A stretch of 55,359 nucleotides of DNA from CAZGLR01 sp964526635 (GTDB taxonomy: Bacteria; Zixibacteria; MSB-5A5; GN15; JAAZOE01): the NCBI GenBank assembly GCA_964526635.1, contig CAZGLR010000007.1, positions 1 through 55,359 of the forward strand, read 5' to 3'. The position numbers and the translations under genes were made by a program. How positions within the stretch are numbered: the first letter of the stretch is position 1; each line of letters opens with the position of its first letter. Shown piece after piece: positions 27,717-36,084 of this stretch. Under the pieces are notes generated by a model. That model was not told the DNA's origin and did no database searches. It saw only the letters and a program-made list of their open reading frames with translations.

Positions 27717-27732
27717 GCAAATAGCATACCAA
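27717..27732 (-). promoter_or_regulatory. Sigma-54-like promoter of DUF2267 gene
   Basis: On the minus strand TTGGTATGCTATTTGC has GG-N10-GC spacing, an intact TTGC -12 element followed by A, and a -24 element that differs from TTGGCACG at two pyrimidines (C to T). A start about 12 nt further on leaves a leader of roughly 95 nt before ATG 27610. Confidence 0.55.
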
Positions 27733-27978
27733 TTCGAACCGCGGGCATAGCGAGCAATGCGATGGCAGGTATCGAGACAGTCCCGTTATGAGGTATGCCG
27801 AAAATTCTGAATACTATATGCAGAGGCGCCAAAGGGCAGTTTGCGTTGCGGCATTTCCCTTATCAGCATGCGAACAGCCTTTTTGTTAAAAAGTGACATT
27901 TCACCGATAGTGAGGATTCGGGGCGAAGATTATGACATTCTTTCACACGCTTCAGTTTTACCTGTACCGAATCTTCAC

Positions 27979-28019
27979 GACATCTCCCGTCCTTAAGGCC
28001 AATTTACCCCTGAGATGTC
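27979..28019. promoter_or_regulatory. Inverted repeat, possible activator site
   Basis: GACATCTC (27979-27986) and GAGATGTC (28012-28019) are perfect complements 25 nt apart. They lie about 70-105 nt upstream of the rightward -24 element, where enhancer-binding proteins usually bind. An RNA hairpin on an upstream transcript is the alternative. Confidence 0.35.
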
Positions 28020-28084
28020 CTTTCACTTTCGTTGCGATACTGTAACTGTCTGGCATCACGGATATTAACAGGAGTTGTTAATTT

Positions 28085-28100
28085 TTGGCATGGATGTTGC
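28085..28100 (+). promoter_or_regulatory. Sigma-54-like promoter of CBS-OsmC operon
   Basis: TTGGCATGGATGTTGC matches TTGGCACG-N4-TTGC at all but one position, with GG (28087-28088) and GC (28099-28100) exactly 10 nt apart. The leader to ATG 28205 would be about 93 nt. Confidence 0.65.
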
Positions 28101-28204
28101 GACTCTCTGTGTTGTATGGACATCGACACGGTCGTGTATTCGGTGTTGATGGAATAATATCGCCATTGAAACCACTCATTCAACCAAGGAAAGGTGATGC
28201 GACT

Positions 28205-28630
28205 ATGAAACTTACCAGAGATGTTATGAACAGTCGGGTAAAGCTGATTCATCCCGACAACACGATTACCGAAGCCGCAGATAAAATGAAGGAATTCGAT
28301 GTTGGTATGCTGCCGATTGCAAAAGATGATAAAGTCATCGGTGTCATAACCGATCGCGATCTTGTGGTACGCGGAATAGCCGGCAACGGCAAACCGGGCA
28401 GTACCGAAGTCAGCAAAATAATGAGCACCGATATCATCGCCTGCTATGATGATCAGAATATTGATGAAGTCGCGCAGACAATGAAAGAAAACAAGGTCCG
28501 TCGGGTGATAGTGCTCAATCGCAAGAATGATCAAATGGCCGGTGTTATATCCCTTGGCGATCTGGCCGGACATACCAATGCGGAAACATCTGGCGAAGTC
28601 TTGAGCAAAGTCTCACAACCCGACCATTAA
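28205..28630 (+). CDS. Tandem CBS-domain protein
   Basis: ATG 28205 (MKLTRDVMNSRVKLIHPDN) follows AAAGGTGATG. The frame upstream to 28085 runs through the promoter and has no family match. The 141-residue product is a bare CBS pair (about 5-60 and 70-130), with GVITDRDLVVRGIA in the first motif and GVISLGDLAGH in the second. Such proteins bind adenosine nucleotides (AMP, ATP or related) and usually regulate a partner enzyme or channel. The partner here is unknown. It is the first gene of the operon that continues with OsmC. Confidence 0.88.
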   Translation: MKLTRDVMNSRVKLIHPDNTITEAADKMKEFDVGMLPIAKDDKVIGVITDRDLVVRGIAGNGKPGSTEVSKIMSTDIIACYDDQNIDEVAQTMKENKVRRVIVLNRKNDQMAGVISLGDLAGHTNAETSGEVLSKVSQPDH

Positions 28631-28706
28631 GCGGTGGCGGTATTGATACACAGAAGAATTTCGGACTGAAAGATAAAGTCAAGTTCAGCCAGCGAAAGGA
28701 GTCGTT

Positions 28707-29135
28707 ATGGTTACACACAAAGCACAAGCCAACTGGCAGGGGAATCTGAAAGAAGGCAGAGGCAGAATGGAAGTCGGCAGCGGCGCCTGCGCCAGTGAAT
28801 ACAGCGCCACTGCCAGGTTTGAATCGAACCAGGGAACCAATCCGGAAGAAATGATCGGTGCCGCTCATGCCGGCTGCTATTCCATGGCCCTGGCCAATCT
28901 GCTGGCGGATGCCGGACATGACCCGACCCGCATCGATACGTCGGCCTTCGTTGATCTGGAAAAAGAAGGTAATGGTTTTAAAATCAGCACGATAACGCTG
29001 AATACAAAAGCACAGGTACCTGGCATGCATGAGGATAAATTCAAAGAAATGGCCCAGAAGGCCCGCGATAACTGCGTCGTCAGTAAAGCACTGGCAGGCG
29101 TGAATATTGCATTGAATGCGGAACTCGCGTCATAG
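28707..29135 (+). CDS. OsmC-family peroxiredoxin-like protein
   Basis: The 142-residue protein has the OsmC fold with the two expected redox cysteines, C57 (AHAGCYSMAL) and C123 (ARDNCVVSKAL). These proteins reduce organic hydroperoxides with thiol donors. GAAAGGAGTCGTT precedes the ATG. It follows the CBS gene by 76 nt. Unlike the AhpD-like protein elsewhere in this window, both of its redox positions are cysteine, so only one of the two peroxidases appears to use selenium. Confidence 0.92.
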   Translation: MVTHKAQANWQGNLKEGRGRMEVGSGACASEYSATARFESNQGTNPEEMIGAAHAGCYSMALANLLADAGHDPTRIDTSAFVDLEKEGNGFKISTITLNTKAQVPGMHEDKFKEMAQKARDNCVVSKALAGVNIALNAELAS

Positions 29136-29154
29136 AATACCTGTGTTTGTGCAT

Positions 29155-29187
29155 AAAAAACGATCGGTGCCCATCCGGCATCGATCG
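29155..29187 (-). terminator. Terminator-like hairpin facing against the operon
   Basis: CGATCGGTGCC (29161-29171) pairs with GGCATCGATCG (29177-29187) over 11 bp with one G-T pair and a 5-nt loop. Six A residues (29155-29160) lie on its left, so it is a complete intrinsic terminator only when read leftwards. No leftward gene is present. It may stop antisense transcription, or act as a stability or processing hairpin on the operon mRNA. Confidence 0.6.
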
Positions 29188-29246
29188 TCGGCACATACAA
29201 AACAGATATGTGGCGCATCAGTGAAATTTTGAAACAGGAATTTGCT

Positions 29247-29687
29247 ATGAAAGCTATCAGGAACATCAATGTCGGCAGTTTGATACTGGCTGGATTTGTC
29301 GGTTCGTATATGATGTTTTTTGTCGACAAATGGTTTGCCGGATTTCTGGGGCTGTTCGGCGCTTTTCCGGGGACGAGTAACGCCTGGTGGATGCTCGAGC
29401 ATCATATCGATGGCATCATCTTCGCCCTGCCCTTTGTCTGGCCGGCCCTGTATAATAGATTGCCGTCGAATAAAGCCATCAAGGGTTTGAGCTACGGTCT
29501 CCTGTGGTTCATCGCTCTGGGGATTACGTCTCTTATATCCGGAGCGCTTGGAGCGAGTATGTTCGCCCAGATGCCAATGACCGCAGCGGCACTGATTACC
29601 AATCTACTGCTTCATCTGCTGTGGGGATTCTTTTTGGGTATTTTATATACCCCGCCACAAGCCGCATCGGTTGCCATTGAAAAATAG
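29247..29687 (+). CDS. Four-helix membrane protein, unknown
   Basis: ATG 29247 (MKAIRNINVGSLILAGF) is preceded by CAGGAATTTGCT. The frame to 29208 adds residues without a helix. The 146-residue product has four probable membrane spans (about 9-28, 52-68, 78-98 and 112-132), with conserved-looking WWMLEHHIDG between the first two. I do not recognise a named family. It sits between OsmC and the Rieske-FAD reductase on the same strand, with short gaps, so it is likely part of the stress/redox operon. Confidence 0.7.
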   Translation: MKAIRNINVGSLILAGFVGSYMMFFVDKWFAGFLGLFGAFPGTSNAWWMLEHHIDGIIFALPFVWPALYNRLPSNKAIKGLSYGLLWFIALGITSLISGALGASMFAQMPMTAAALITNLLLHLLWGFFLGILYTPPQAASVAIEK

Positions 29688-29734
29688 TCGTGTCGTTTCG
29701 CGTGAGAACGTTGCGATAGATAAAGGAGGAGAAC

Positions 29735-31321
29735 ATGAGTCATCGCAAGGTGCGTTTAGCCAAAACCTCCGATTTAAAAGACGGTCAGATGAAAGGTATT
29801 GAGGTCGATGATCATAAAATACTGCTTCGTCGTCTCGATGGTGAGTTTTTTGCCGGCGTCGGTGTCTGTCCGCATTATGGCGCACCGCTGGATCAGGGAG
29901 CGCTGAGCAGCGAGCGCATTGTCTGCCCGTGGCATCACGCCGCCTTTGACGCCAGGACAGGCGAATTATGTGAACCTCCTGCGATCGATTCCCTGCCGCA
30001 ATATGATGTTAAAATTGACGGTGACGATGTTTATGTCATGCTTCCGGAAACACTGCCCACTATCAAAAAGCCGGCCAAAGTCGGTCATGATCCATCTGTC
30101 GATAAGCGGACCTTCGTAATTCTCGGGGCGGGCGCCGCCGGCAATGCAGCGGCCGAAACATTGCGAAACGATGGATTCAAAGGTCACCTGATCATGATTA
30201 CTAAAGAAGAAGAGATGCCCTATGATCGCCCCGATTTGACCAAGATGTTTTTACGCGGACAATCGGAAGAAGATCAAATCACATTGCGGGATAAAGACTT
30301 TTACAATGATCGTGATATTGAACTCATGACGGGTAAACGGGCCCGAGGCATTACTTCCCGGCAGCGTCGGGTTGATCTTGAGGGCAACGAAGAAATTACC
30401 TATGATTGCCTGTTGATCGCAGTCGGCGGTCAGGCACGCAAACCGGGAATCCCCGGAGTCGATCTCGAAAACGTGTTTACCATTCGCAGCCTGGAGGATG
30501 CCGGTAACCTGGTCAAGGCTGCTGAAAAGGCCGGACGTGCTGTTGTTGTCGGCGCCAGCTTCATCGGCCTGGAGACAGCATCATCGCTGCGAGCGCATGA
30601 CCTCGACGTGACAGTAGTGGCCCCGGAAAAGTCCCCGCTTGAAAAGATCGTGGGCCGGGAGATAGGCTCTCTCTTAAAGACTCGGCATGAGGATCAGGGG
30701 ACGACCTTCCGCCTCGGCAGCACCGTAAACCGTGTCGAGGGCAATGGGAAAGTTGAGCGGGTGATGATCAATGACACCCAGTCCCTTGACGCCGATCTGG
30801 TTGTATTCGGTATCGGCGTTGAACCAGCCTCTGAATTTCTCAATGGTATCGATTATCAGGATGACGGCAGTATCGCGGTCGATGAACATTTTCGTGTTAA
30901 CGAAAACATATATGCGGTTGGAGATATCGCCCGCTTTCCTGATTGGCGCACAGGTGAAGCCATCCGCATCGAACACTGGCGAACCGCCGAACAGCAGGGC
31001 CGAATTGCTGCACTCAATATGCTCGGACAGAAGACGCCCTATCGGGGTATCCCCTATTTCTGGACACAACAGGCAGGTATGCGACTACGATATGTCGGCC
31101 ATGTCGAAGACTGGGATGATGTCGTTATCGACCGCAGTATCGACGACGGCCGTCTTATTGCCTATTATCTCAAGGATGATATTGTCAGGGCCGCTGTCGG
31201 GATTGGCCGTGATGCCGAAATGTCAGCGCTGGAAGAGTTAATGCGGCTTGAGAAAATGCCGCCGATCAGTGAATTGCGTGACGGTTCGGTTGATCTGGTG
31301 GCGCGGGTTGCGGCAATATAG
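29735..31321 (+). CDS. Rieske-domain FAD-dependent oxidoreductase (AIF-like)
   Basis: The 528-residue protein starts with a Rieske [2Fe-2S] domain whose ligands are C45/H47 (VCPHYGAPL) and C64/H67 (VCPWHHAAFD). A two-dinucleotide-domain reductase follows: FAD-binding LGAGAAGNAAAE near 122-133, a second Rossmann motif VVGASFIGLETASS near 269-282, and a C-terminal reductase domain. The order matches Rieske-AIF (AIFM3-like) and ferredoxin-reductase-type enzymes, which pass electrons from NAD(P)H through FAD to the iron-sulfur centre. AAAGGAGGAGAAC precedes ATG. The octaheme cytochrome gene begins about 20 nt later, suggesting that they work in one pathway, although this protein has no export signal. 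Confidence 0.9.
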   Translation: MSHRKVRLAKTSDLKDGQMKGIEVDDHKILLRRLDGEFFAGVGVCPHYGAPLDQGALSSERIVCPWHHAAFDARTGELCEPPAIDSLPQYDVKIDGDDVYVMLPETLPTIKKPAKVGHDPSVDKRTFVILGAGAAGNAAAETLRNDGFKGHLIMITKEEEMPYDRPDLTKMFLRGQSEEDQITLRDKDFYNDRDIELMTGKRARGITSRQRRVDLEGNEEITYDCLLIAVGGQARKPGIPGVDLENVFTIRSLEDAGNLVKAAEKAGRAVVVGASFIGLETASSLRAHDLDVTVVAPEKSPLEKIVGREIGSLLKTRHEDQGTTFRLGSTVNRVEGNGKVERVMINDTQSLDADLVVFGIGVEPASEFLNGIDYQDDGSIAVDEHFRVNENIYAVGDIARFPDWRTGEAIRIEHWRTAEQQGRIAALNMLGQKTPYRGIPYFWTQQAGMRLRYVGHVEDWDDVVIDRSIDDGRLIAYYLKDDIVRAAVGIGRDAEMSALEELMRLEKMPPISELRDGSVDLVARVAAI

Positions 31322-31341
31322 CTGGTGTGCGGGAGAATAAT

Positions 31342-32928
31342 GTGACAAAAATGAACTTTGGCGGAGGCCCCGGTAATCGGCCTGGCTTTGCGATGCTGGC
31401 GGCGCTGATACTGCTGGCCGTGATCGATATATGTCCTGCGAACACGACCGCTCCAATCAGCGAAGCCACCGGAGCATGTCTTACCTGCCATAGAACAGTA
31501 ACTCCCGGAATCGTGGCAGACTGGCAACGGAGCCGTCATGCCCGCGTGACGCCATCTGAAGCGCTGAATCGCAGTGAATTGTCACGCCGCGTATCAGCTT
31601 CGGATCTGCCGGATTCACTGCGTGATATCGTTGTCGGGTGCGTTGAGTGTCACGGCCAGAACGCCGAAAGCCATGATGACACGTTTTCACACAGTTCATA
31701 TCAAGTGCATATTGTGGTTAGCCCACCAGACTGTGGAGTGTGCCATCCCCATGAAAAGGGTCAGTATGGCATGAATCTGATGTCGCATGCACATGTCAAT
31801 CTGGCGAAAAACCCGTTTTATCAACAATTAATGAGGGCCATAAATGGTGTCAGCCGCCTGTCCGGAGATTCTCTGCGTATCGTTGAGCCTGACTCATTTA
31901 CCACCGAGCAGTCGTGTTATTTTTGTCACGGCACTGACGTGAAAGTGGCGGGTATGATCGAACGACAAACAACTTTCGGAAAAATGACTTTCCCGCAGCT
32001 GGACGGTTGGCCCAACCGCGGAGTGGGTCGCCTTAATCCTGATGGTTCCATGGGATCCTGCACACCCTGTCACGCCCGTCATCAGTTTGCCATCGAGGTA
32101 GCCCGGCAGCCATACACCTGTTCCGAATGTCACAAAGGTCCTGATGTACCGGCCTATAAAGTATACAGCGTGAGCAAGCACGGCAACATATTCTATTCGA
32201 TGAAATCAAGCTGGCAATTCGATAGTGTACCGTGGACACTCGGCAAAGATTTTACCGCGCCGACCTGCGCTGTGTGCCATATCAGCCTGATCGTTGACAA
32301 GACCGGCAATATCGTGGCGCGCCGTACTCATCAAATGAATGATCGCCTGTATGTTCGCCTTTTTGGGTTGATCTATGCGCACGCTCACCCGCGATCTGCG
32401 GCAACTCATTTCATTCAGACTGAACACGGCGTGCCACTGCCGACCGGGTTCGACGGTGAACCGGTTGCCGAGGCACTTATTGATGCGGCCGAACAACAGC
32501 GGCGAAAAACTGCCATGCAGCAAATCTGTCGGGCCTGTCATTCCGAGCAGTGGACAGTATCACATTTCGCCGCACTCGACGCCGTTGTGGCAAGTACCAA
32601 TGAACGAACCAGGGAAGCTACTGCAATTGTGCAAAAAGCCTGGAACCAGGGTCTGGCCGATGGTGTCGCCGCCGATAGTAACCCATTTGATGAAGGCATT
32701 GAAAAACTCTGGATTCGGCAATGGCTGTTTTATGCCAACTCGGTTCGCTTATCGACGGCAATGGCGGGAGCCGACTATGGTGTCTTTGCCGACGGTCGGT
32801 GGTGGCTGGCCGATAATATGCGACAGCTCTACGATAAATGGCAATTGTTGAAACGGCATACACCACGGCCCGAATCTGATACAACAACGAGATCCATGTG
32901 GAAGGAGGCGGGTACTTATGAACGATGA
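31342..32928 (+). CDS. Octaheme cytochrome c, HAO-like
   Basis: A GTG start at 31342 is preferred (GGGAG 6 nt before it), giving 528 residues with a signal or anchor segment at about 17-30. Eight CxxCH heme sites begin at C46, C100, C131, C192, C240, C260, C309 and C396. A helical C-terminus without hemes follows, containing AGADYG with Y479. Size, heme number and the C-terminal helices fit the hydroxylamine oxidoreductase / octaheme nitrite reductase superfamily. In hydroxylamine oxidoreductases a tyrosine in this region cross-links the catalytic heme and favours oxidation, and whether Y479 is equivalent is uncertain. It should act in the periplasm on hydroxylamine, nitrite or related nitrogen species. 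Confidence 0.85.
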   Translation: MTKMNFGGGPGNRPGFAMLAALILLAVIDICPANTTAPISEATGACLTCHRTVTPGIVADWQRSRHARVTPSEALNRSELSRRVSASDLPDSLRDIVVGCVECHGQNAESHDDTFSHSSYQVHIVVSPPDCGVCHPHEKGQYGMNLMSHAHVNLAKNPFYQQLMRAINGVSRLSGDSLRIVEPDSFTTEQSCYFCHGTDVKVAGMIERQTTFGKMTFPQLDGWPNRGVGRLNPDGSMGSCTPCHARHQFAIEVARQPYTCSECHKGPDVPAYKVYSVSKHGNIFYSMKSSWQFDSVPWTLGKDFTAPTCAVCHISLIVDKTGNIVARRTHQMNDRLYVRLFGLIYAHAHPRSAATHFIQTEHGVPLPTGFDGEPVAEALIDAAEQQRRKTAMQQICRACHSEQWTVSHFAALDAVVASTNERTREATAIVQKAWNQGLADGVAADSNPFDEGIEKLWIRQWLFYANSVRLSTAMAGADYGVFADGRWWLADNMRQLYDKWQLLKRHTPRPESDTTTRSMWKEAGTYER

Positions 32929-33220
32929 CGCTCGGAGTACAATAGAGGAAGTCGAACGATCCCTTGATCTCTGGCGCGACAAACTGCATTCACTGAAACA
33001 GATGTTTACGGATACCGACAGCAAATATCATCCGACCTACCCGGATATTCTCGATGAATTGCGCTTATCGGTGGACAAAGTCAGGGTGAGACTGTCGGAC
33101 GTCAAAGTGGCTACTCAGGATCAACGTGATGAAAAGCTGCACCGTCTGGAAGAAGAATTCAAAAATGCGCGTGAGATATTCAATGTCAGACTATCGACCT
33201 TAAATCATCAAAACTTTTAG
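32918..33220 (+). CDS. Small coiled-coil-like protein, unknown
   Basis: The 100-residue protein starts inside the end of the cytochrome gene (11-nt overlap) behind AAGGAGGCGGGTACTT, so translation is coupled. It is charged and almost fully helical, with heptad-like spacing (VEERS-type and LRLSVDKVRVRLSDV stretches), and has no cysteine, signal peptide or membrane span. I recognise no family. Similar small helical proteins can act as chaperones or scaffolds for the neighbouring enzyme. That is only a possibility here. Confidence 0.72.
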   Translation: MNDDARSTIEEVERSLDLWRDKLHSLKQMFTDTDSKYHPTYPDILDELRLSVDKVRVRLSDVKVATQDQRDEKLHRLEEEFKNAREIFNVRLSTLNHQNF

Positions 33221-33280
33221 TGTCTCCTGCCGCTTGAATTGAAACGTTGCAGGAACCTGTCTGAACAATGAGGGAGTACC

Positions 33281-34639
33281 GTGAATCAACATAGTTCAAC
33301 AGAACAAATAGAAGAACAGCGGACGACAAAATCTCAGCTGCAAACTAAAAGGCGGAAAGATGCCATTCGGCGACATCGCATTGTCGTTGTCGGCGGCGGT
33401 TTCGGCGGGCTTTGGGCGGTAAAATCACTCAAGCGCGCCGATGCCGATGTTATTCTGATTGATCGACGAAATCATCATTTGTTCCAACCGTTGCTGTATC
33501 AGGTAGCAACCGGCGGTTTGTCGCCGTCTGATATATCATCACCATTTCGCATTGTCCTCAAGGATCAGAAAAATGCTCAGGTCGTGATGGGTTCGGTTAC
33601 CGGCGTCGACTATGATCAGCAGGAAGTAATACTCGAGGATGACCGCATTGCGTATGACAGTCTGATTATCGCCACCGGTTCGGAAGAGAATTATTTCAAC
33701 AATCCTGAATGGCAGCACCGCATGTTCGGTCTAAAAGGACTCGAAGATGCTATTGATTTTCGTCGCCAGCTCTTCAGCGCATTTGAAAAAGCGGAAAAAT
33801 CCAACGATCCCCATGAGCGGGAAAAACTGCTGACCTTTGTTATCGTCGGCGGTGGTCCAACCGGTGTTGAAATGGCCGGGGCTATTGGTGAAGTAACACG
33901 ACTGTCACTGCCTCGCGGTTATAAACATCTCAGTGCCTCCGATGTCAGAATCGAGCTGGTGGAATTCAAGGATCGAATACTGGAGGCTTTTCCGGAAAAA
34001 CTCTCCCGAGCAGCGACTAAATCTCTTGAGCGAATGGGGGTGACAGTCCGCACCGGAGCGATGGTAACCGATGTGGATGACGATGGCGTCGTGTTCAAAG
34101 TCGATGATGCCCGGCAACGCATAACGGCGGCAACAGTGATGTGGGCGGCAGGCGTGAAACCGACCCCGCTTGGTGACAAGCTGGTCAAAGACGATGAGGA
34201 TAAGCTGGACAAAAAAAAACGGGTCAAGGTCGAACCTGATTTAAGTGTTCCCGGTTATCCCAATGTGTTTGTCGTCGGTGACCTGGCCAATTTCAGCCAT
34301 CAGGATGGGCACCCCCTGCCAGCACTGGCCGCAGTCGCCATGTCCCAGGGCAAATATCTTGGTACATTTCTGCGCCGCAGCCTCAAGGGAAAATCAACTA
34401 AACCATATCGTTATCGGGATAAGGGTAAACTGGCAGTCATTGGTCGGGCTGCGGCTGTCGCCGATCTCCCATGGATAAAACTGTCCGGTTACCCGGCCTG
34501 GTTTATCTGGCTTTTTGTACACCTGATGTATCTGGTAGGCTTTGAAGAACGCATCCTTGTATTCACGCGATGGGCCTGGAGTTATTTCACACGCAAACCT
34601 GGTGGTCAGTTGCTCATCGATCATCCGGAGGTGAAATAG
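33281..34639 (+). CDS. ndh: Type II NADH dehydrogenase
   Basis: The 452-residue protein has a ~40-residue polar N-terminus, then FAD-binding IVVVGGGFGGLWAVKSL, the HHLFQPLLYQVATG stretch typical of NDH-2, NADH-binding FVIVGGGPTGVEMAGAIGE and a second FAD contact VFVVGDLANF. The C-terminal ~60 residues contain hydrophobic and amphipathic segments (PAWFIWLFVHLMYLVGF) for membrane attachment. It oxidises NADH and reduces quinone without pumping protons. It lies 60 nt after the small helical gene and closes the redox operon, linking that operon to the quinone pool. Confidence 0.93.
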   Translation: MNQHSSTEQIEEQRTTKSQLQTKRRKDAIRRHRIVVVGGGFGGLWAVKSLKRADADVILIDRRNHHLFQPLLYQVATGGLSPSDISSPFRIVLKDQKNAQVVMGSVTGVDYDQQEVILEDDRIAYDSLIIATGSEENYFNNPEWQHRMFGLKGLEDAIDFRRQLFSAFEKAEKSNDPHEREKLLTFVIVGGGPTGVEMAGAIGEVTRLSLPRGYKHLSASDVRIELVEFKDRILEAFPEKLSRAATKSLERMGVTVRTGAMVTDVDDDGVVFKVDDARQRITAATVMWAAGVKPTPLGDKLVKDDEDKLDKKKRVKVEPDLSVPGYPNVFVVGDLANFSHQDGHPLPALAAVAMSQGKYLGTFLRRSLKGKSTKPYRYRDKGKLAVIGRAAAVADLPWIKLSGYPAWFIWLFVHLMYLVGFEERILVFTRWAWSYFTRKPGGQLLIDHPEVK

Positions 34640-34689
34640 GCCGCGGTGAATGGTAACTGATGCAGTTATTTATTGCCCGTGCGTGGTCA

Positions 34690-34950
34690 TCAGCAGGTAA
34701 TAGACAGATCGCAAATGATGAATTGAGACGTTCCCTCCTGCGCCCTTGATTGACGTTTCATCACGACGCGTATACCGGCGATGCGGTCGCCGAAGCGAGC
34801 ACGTTCCGGCGATCGCAGAATCAGTATCACACCCAGCATGTTAAAGGTCGGTAGACTGTCGGCCACCCGCAGCACGTTGCGAATCATTCCTTTAACCACT
34901 CCCGGATGACCGCCGGTGACAGACACCACGCGAATGTTTATTGCATGTTA
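34690..34950 (-). pseudogene. RDD-family membrane protein remnant
   Basis: About 85 codons match only the C-terminal half of RDD proteins (INIRVVSVTGGHPG, MIRNVLRVADSLPTFNMLG, SPERARFGDRIAGIRVV). The expected N-terminal RDD helix is absent, and an in-frame TAA at 34951-34953 closes the frame on its upstream side. A short relict gene is the simplest reading. Confidence 0.65.
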
Positions 34951-35220
34951 TTTTCAGGAACTATTTGTAATCACCGGAAATGTTTCGTATATATGATGAT
35001 ATGAAACGGATAGAATCCAATAATAGCCGTTTTCGTAAAGCTTTCAGGGAAGCCTACCGCTCGACTGATCCATCGCGGTAGCTAAGTGCCAGCCGTTTTT
35101 CTTAATCTGTTGCCAGAGTTGTAAGTGAAATATACAAGGCATTGGCATGTCGGCTGACATCTCTTTTGTGATTCGCTCGATGAATTCGTCAGCTGAATTA
35201 GTTTTGCAGGTATTGATACT
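34951..35220. other. Leader region of the arginine operon
   Basis: No gene is seen. This 270-nt stretch should hold the promoter of argB-argD-argC-argJ. I did not find a convincing ARG box, and the ribosome-binding site before argB is weak. Confidence 0.4.
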
Positions 35221-36084
35221 ATGAACGATTCAATTCAAACGGAAAAACCACTTTTAGTCTTCAAGTATGGCGGTAATGCCATGGTTGATGATGATTTGAA
35301 AAAACATGTCCTGCAAAGTATGTGTTCGGCAAAAAAATCAGGATTTGACATCGTTATCGTCCACGGCGGTGGGCCGTTTATCAAAGAAGCGCTCTCGGCC
35401 GCAAAAATCGAATCAGAATTTATCGATGGTCACCGTAAGACAACCCCGGAAGCATTCGAATATGTCGAGATGGCACTCAAGGGCAAAGTCAACGGCAACC
35501 TGGTCGGCCTGATCAACAGTCTCGGATACACGGCAGTCGGATTATCGGGAAAAGACGGCGGCACAGCTATCGCAAGTCGACGAAATCATCAAACAATTAT
35601 CGACGGCAAGCTGCTGCCGGTCGATCTTGGTCATGTGGGTGATGTGGTGGAAGTTAATCCATCACTGCTCAGACTGCTGTTGCATCATGAATATATCCCG
35701 GTGATTACCTGTCTGGCGGCTGATCCCGATGGTATCAGCTACAATATTAATGGTGATATGTTTGCGGGTCATATTGCCGCCGCGCTGCATGCCGCTCAGT
35801 ACATTATCCTGACTGATGTCGATGGTCTCCTGCGGGATAAAGATGATGTCTCCACCCTGATTGACGAAATCGCAGTCTCGGAAATCGACACGTTGATAAA
35901 CCGCAACATCATCCAGGGTGGAATGATTCCGAAGATTGAATCCTGTCGGATCGCGCTCGCCGGCGGCGCTGCTGAAGCCCGGATCATCAACGGCACCAAA
36001 CCGGATCAAATAGTTGATCTGTTGAATCGACAGGCAGTCGGAACAGCTGTTATTCACAAGAAACAGGCGGGGACAACGACATGA
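35221..36084 (+). CDS. argB: Acetylglutamate kinase
   Basis: The 287-residue amino-acid kinase has the FKYGGNAM start, the HGGGPFI glycine-rich nucleotide loop and the GGMIPKIESCRIAL segment typical of ArgB. It phosphorylates N-acetylglutamate, the second step of arginine synthesis. Its stop overlaps the next ATG by 4 nt. The N-terminal arginine-sensing helix of hexameric enzymes is not obvious, so feedback control by arginine is uncertain. Confidence 0.95.
   Translation: MNDSIQTEKPLLVFKYGGNAMVDDDLKKHVLQSMCSAKKSGFDIVIVHGGGPFIKEALSAAKIESEFIDGHRKTTPEAFEYVEMALKGKVNGNLVGLINSLGYTAVGLSGKDGGTAIASRRNHQTIIDGKLLPVDLGHVGDVVEVNPSLLRLLLHHEYIPVITCLAADPDGISYNINGDMFAGHIAAALHAAQYIILTDVDGLLRDKDDVSTLIDEIAVSEIDTLINRNIIQGGMIPKIESCRIALAGGAAEARIINGTKPDQIVDLLNRQAVGTAVIHKKQAGTTT

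Larger units (their letters stand above)
27611..28204. other. Divergent control region between two stress operons
   Basis: This 594-nt gap contains no supportable gene. It holds a leftward sigma-54-like promoter (27717-27732), an inverted repeat (27979-28019) and a rightward sigma-54-like promoter (28085-28100), the layout expected for shared activation by an enhancer-binding protein. Confidence 0.5.

Noticed and set aside
28004..28573. 189-codon leftward open frame opposite the CBS gene
   Set aside because: It is the antisense shadow of a well-supported CBS-domain gene and runs through its promoter.
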